DNA of 9,637 bases. Source: an uncultured Collinsella sp. (GTDB lineage: Bacteria; Actinomycetota; Coriobacteriia; Coriobacteriales; Coriobacteriaceae). Shown piece by piece: positions 7,927 through 9,637 of this stretch. The translations under genes and the position numbers were made by a program. The notes beneath the pieces were generated by a model, which saw nothing but the letters and a program-made list of their open reading frames with translations, was not told the DNA's origin and did not search any database. How positions within the stretch are numbered: position 1 is the first letter of the stretch; every line of letters begins with the position of its first letter. The stretch lies in NCBI GenBank assembly GCA_902388545.1, contig CABMPS010000064.1:1-9637 (forward strand), given 5' to 3'.

Positions 7927-9637
7927 TGGCAGACGAGACCAAGACTCAGATTCCCAAGCCCACCCGCCAGCGTGGTCCCATGGGCCGCATGGGCGGCATG
8001 GGCCGCGGCGAAAAAGCCAAGGACTTTAAGGGCACCATGAGGCAGTTGCTCGGCTATATCGGCCAGCACAAGATTGCCGTGTTTGCCGCCGTCGCCTTTG
8101 CCGTGTGCTCGGTCATCTTTAATATTGTGGGGCCCAAGGTGCTCGGCCAGGTTACCACCAAGCTGTTCGAGGGCCTGGTTGCCAAGGTCAACGGTACCGG
8201 CGATGTCGACTTTACCTGGATCGCCAAGACGCTCGGCTTTTTGCTCTGCCTGTACCTGGCGAGCTCTGCCTGCAGCCTGATCCAGGGCTGGCTCATGACC
8301 GGCGTCACGCAAAAGATCTGCTACCGCATGCGCAAGGAGATCGCCGCCAAGATCGCTGTCGTTCCGATGAGCTACTTCAACGGCCACAGCAAGGGCGACG
8401 TACTCAGTCGCATCACCAACGACGTCGATACGCTCGGCCAGTCGCTCAACCAGAGCGTGACGCAGCTCATCACGTCTGTCACACAGATTATCGGCGTGCT
8501 CGTCATGATGCTGTCGATCAGTCTGCCGCTCACCGGCGTCACCGTGCTCACGCTGCCGGCTGCCGCGATTATCCTGACCGTGATGATTCACTTCTCGCAG
8601 CCGTACTTCCGCGAGCAACAGCAAGTCCTGGGCACCGTCAACGGCATTATCGAGGAGGACTTTGCCGGCCAGAACGTTATTCAGGTGTTCGACCGCGCCG
8701 AGGCCTCAATCGAGGAGTTCGACCGTCAAAACGACCGACTGTTTGTGAGCGGTTGGCGCTCGCAGTTCCTGTCGGGCCTGATGATGCCGCTTATGAGCCT
8801 GGTGGGCAACATGGGCTACGTGGGCGTCGTCGTGGTGGGCGCGCAGCTCGCGCTGACCGGCAATGCCACGCCTGGCGATATTCAGAGCTTTATCCAGTAC
8901 GTTCGCAACTTTACGCAACCCGTGCAGCAGCTGGGCAACGTGAGCAACACGATGCAGTCGATGGCCGCCGCCACCGAGCGTGTCTTTGAGTTCTTGGCCG
9001 CGCCCGAGGAGGAGCAGAAGGCCGACGCGCAGATCCCCGAGAAGCGCCCCGGCCACGTGGAATTTGACCATGTCAAATTTGGCTACACACCCGACAAGAC
9101 CATCATCCACGACTTTAGCTGCGAGGCGCAGCCCGGCCAGACCATCGCCATCGTCGGCCCCACCGGCGCTGGCAAGACCACGCTCATCAAGCTGCTGCAG
9201 CGCTTCTACGACGTGGACGGCGGCTCGCTGCGTGTCGAGGGTGTCGACGTGCGCGACTGGGATCGCGCGGCGCTGCGCGACGAGTTTGCCATGGTGCTGC
9301 AGGATACCTGGCTGTTTAACGGCACCATCCGCGAGAACATCCGCTACGGACGCCCCGACGCGAGCGATGCCGAGGTCGAAGCCGCTGCACGCGCCGCACG
9401 CTGCGACCACTTTATCCATACGCTCGCCGGTGGCTACGACTTTATGATTAACGAGGAGGGCACCAACCTGTCGCAGGGTCAGCGCCAGCTCGTGACCATC
9501 GCCCGTGCCATTTTGGCCGACCGCCCGGCGCTGATTCTGGACGAGGCGACCTCCAACGTCGATACCCGCACCGAGGAGCTCATCCAGCGCGCCATGGATG
9601 CACTGATGCAGGGCCGTACCAGCTTTGTCATCGCGCA
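7926..9637 (+). CDS. ABC exporter half-transporter, catalytically canonical subunit (3' end beyond window)
   Basis: This partner subunit has 570 complete codons visible. The start overlaps the previous stop (TAATG) and has AGGAGG 9 nt upstream, so the pair is translationally coupled and probably made in equal amounts. The N-terminus is a Gly/Met/Arg-rich cytoplasmic tail (17-28), followed by six membrane helices from about 46 to 330. The ATPase has Walker A GPTGAGKT (411-418, Lys417), Walker B LILDE (536-540) with catalytic Glu540, and a non-canonical signature LSQGQ (515-519). In heterodimeric exporters such a signature pairs with the degenerate site of the other subunit, while VSGGQ of the first subunit completes the active site here. 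The window ends inside what should be the H-loop His codon (GCG CA-), so roughly the last 40-60 residues are missing. Confidence 0.93.
   Translation, partial: MADETKTQIPKPTRQRGPMGRMGGMGRGEKAKDFKGTMRQLLGYIGQHKIAVFAAVAFAVCSVIFNIVGPKVLGQVTTKLFEGLVAKVNGTGDVDFTWIAKTLGFLLCLYLASSACSLIQGWLMTGVTQKICYRMRKEIAAKIAVVPMSYFNGHSKGDVLSRITNDVDTLGQSLNQSVTQLITSVTQIIGVLVMMLSISLPLTGVTVLTLPAAAIILTVMIHFSQPYFREQQQVLGTVNGIIEEDFAGQNVIQVFDRAEASIEEFDRQNDRLFVSGWRSQFLSGLMMPLMSLVGNMGYVGVVVVGAQLALTGNATPGDIQSFIQYVRNFTQPVQQLGNVSNTMQSMAAATERVFEFLAAPEEEQKADAQIPEKRPGHVEFDHVKFGYTPDKTIIHDFSCEAQPGQTIAIVGPTGAGKTTLIKLLQRFYDVDGGSLRVEGVDVRDWDRAALRDEFAMVLQDTWLFNGTIRENIRYGRPDASDAEVEAAARAARCDHFIHTLAGGYDFMINEEGTNLSQGQRQLVTIARAILADRPALILDEATSNVDTRTEELIQRAMDALMQGRTSFVIA

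Overview
The window looks like chromosomal DNA from a GC-rich, strictly fermentative anaerobe. My best guess is a gut actinobacterium of the Coriobacteriia, for example Collinsella or a relative. The clues are GC-rich, GC-ending codons in the genes, AT-richer intergenic regions, an oxygen-sensitive glycyl-radical pyruvate formate-lyase, and Firmicutes-like operon architecture. The taxon is inferred from gene content and style only; no marker gene is present.

The left part (1-2522, minus strand) encodes pyruvate formate-lyase in two pieces. A 683-residue core carries the catalytic Cys-Cys pair but stops before the glycyl-radical domain. Downstream, a separate 92-residue protein supplies the radical glycine. 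An 85-bp spacer with two inverted repeats separates them. The small protein also has an 8-residue insertion (Phe-Cys-Gln-Cys-Ser-Gln-Asn-His) directly before its Arg-Val-Ser-Gly-Tyr radical loop. This split enzyme with an altered radical module is the most unusual thing in the window. A terminator-like hairpin sits at the left edge, and a 470-bp AT-rich control region lies upstream of the core gene.

The middle part (2920-5005, minus strand) is a small sugar-acid unit: a short-chain dehydrogenase/reductase followed by a 2-keto-3-deoxygluconate permease. A terminator-like hairpin lies between the two genes and another follows the permease. Upstream of the dehydrogenase is a good promoter candidate overlapped by a LacI-type palindrome, so carbon-source control is likely.

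The right part (5068-9637, plus strand, divergent from the dehydrogenase) is a tightly overlapping operon: a MarR-type repressor, then two ABC exporter half-transporters of the heterodimeric drug-exporter type. The first half-transporter has degenerate catalytic residues and a large extracellular loop. The second has canonical ATPase residues and is cut by the window end at its H-loop. A 15-bp near-perfect inverted repeat surrounds the marR ribosome binding site and covers its start codon, which suggests autoregulation. No tRNA, rRNA, CRISPR or transposase was seen.
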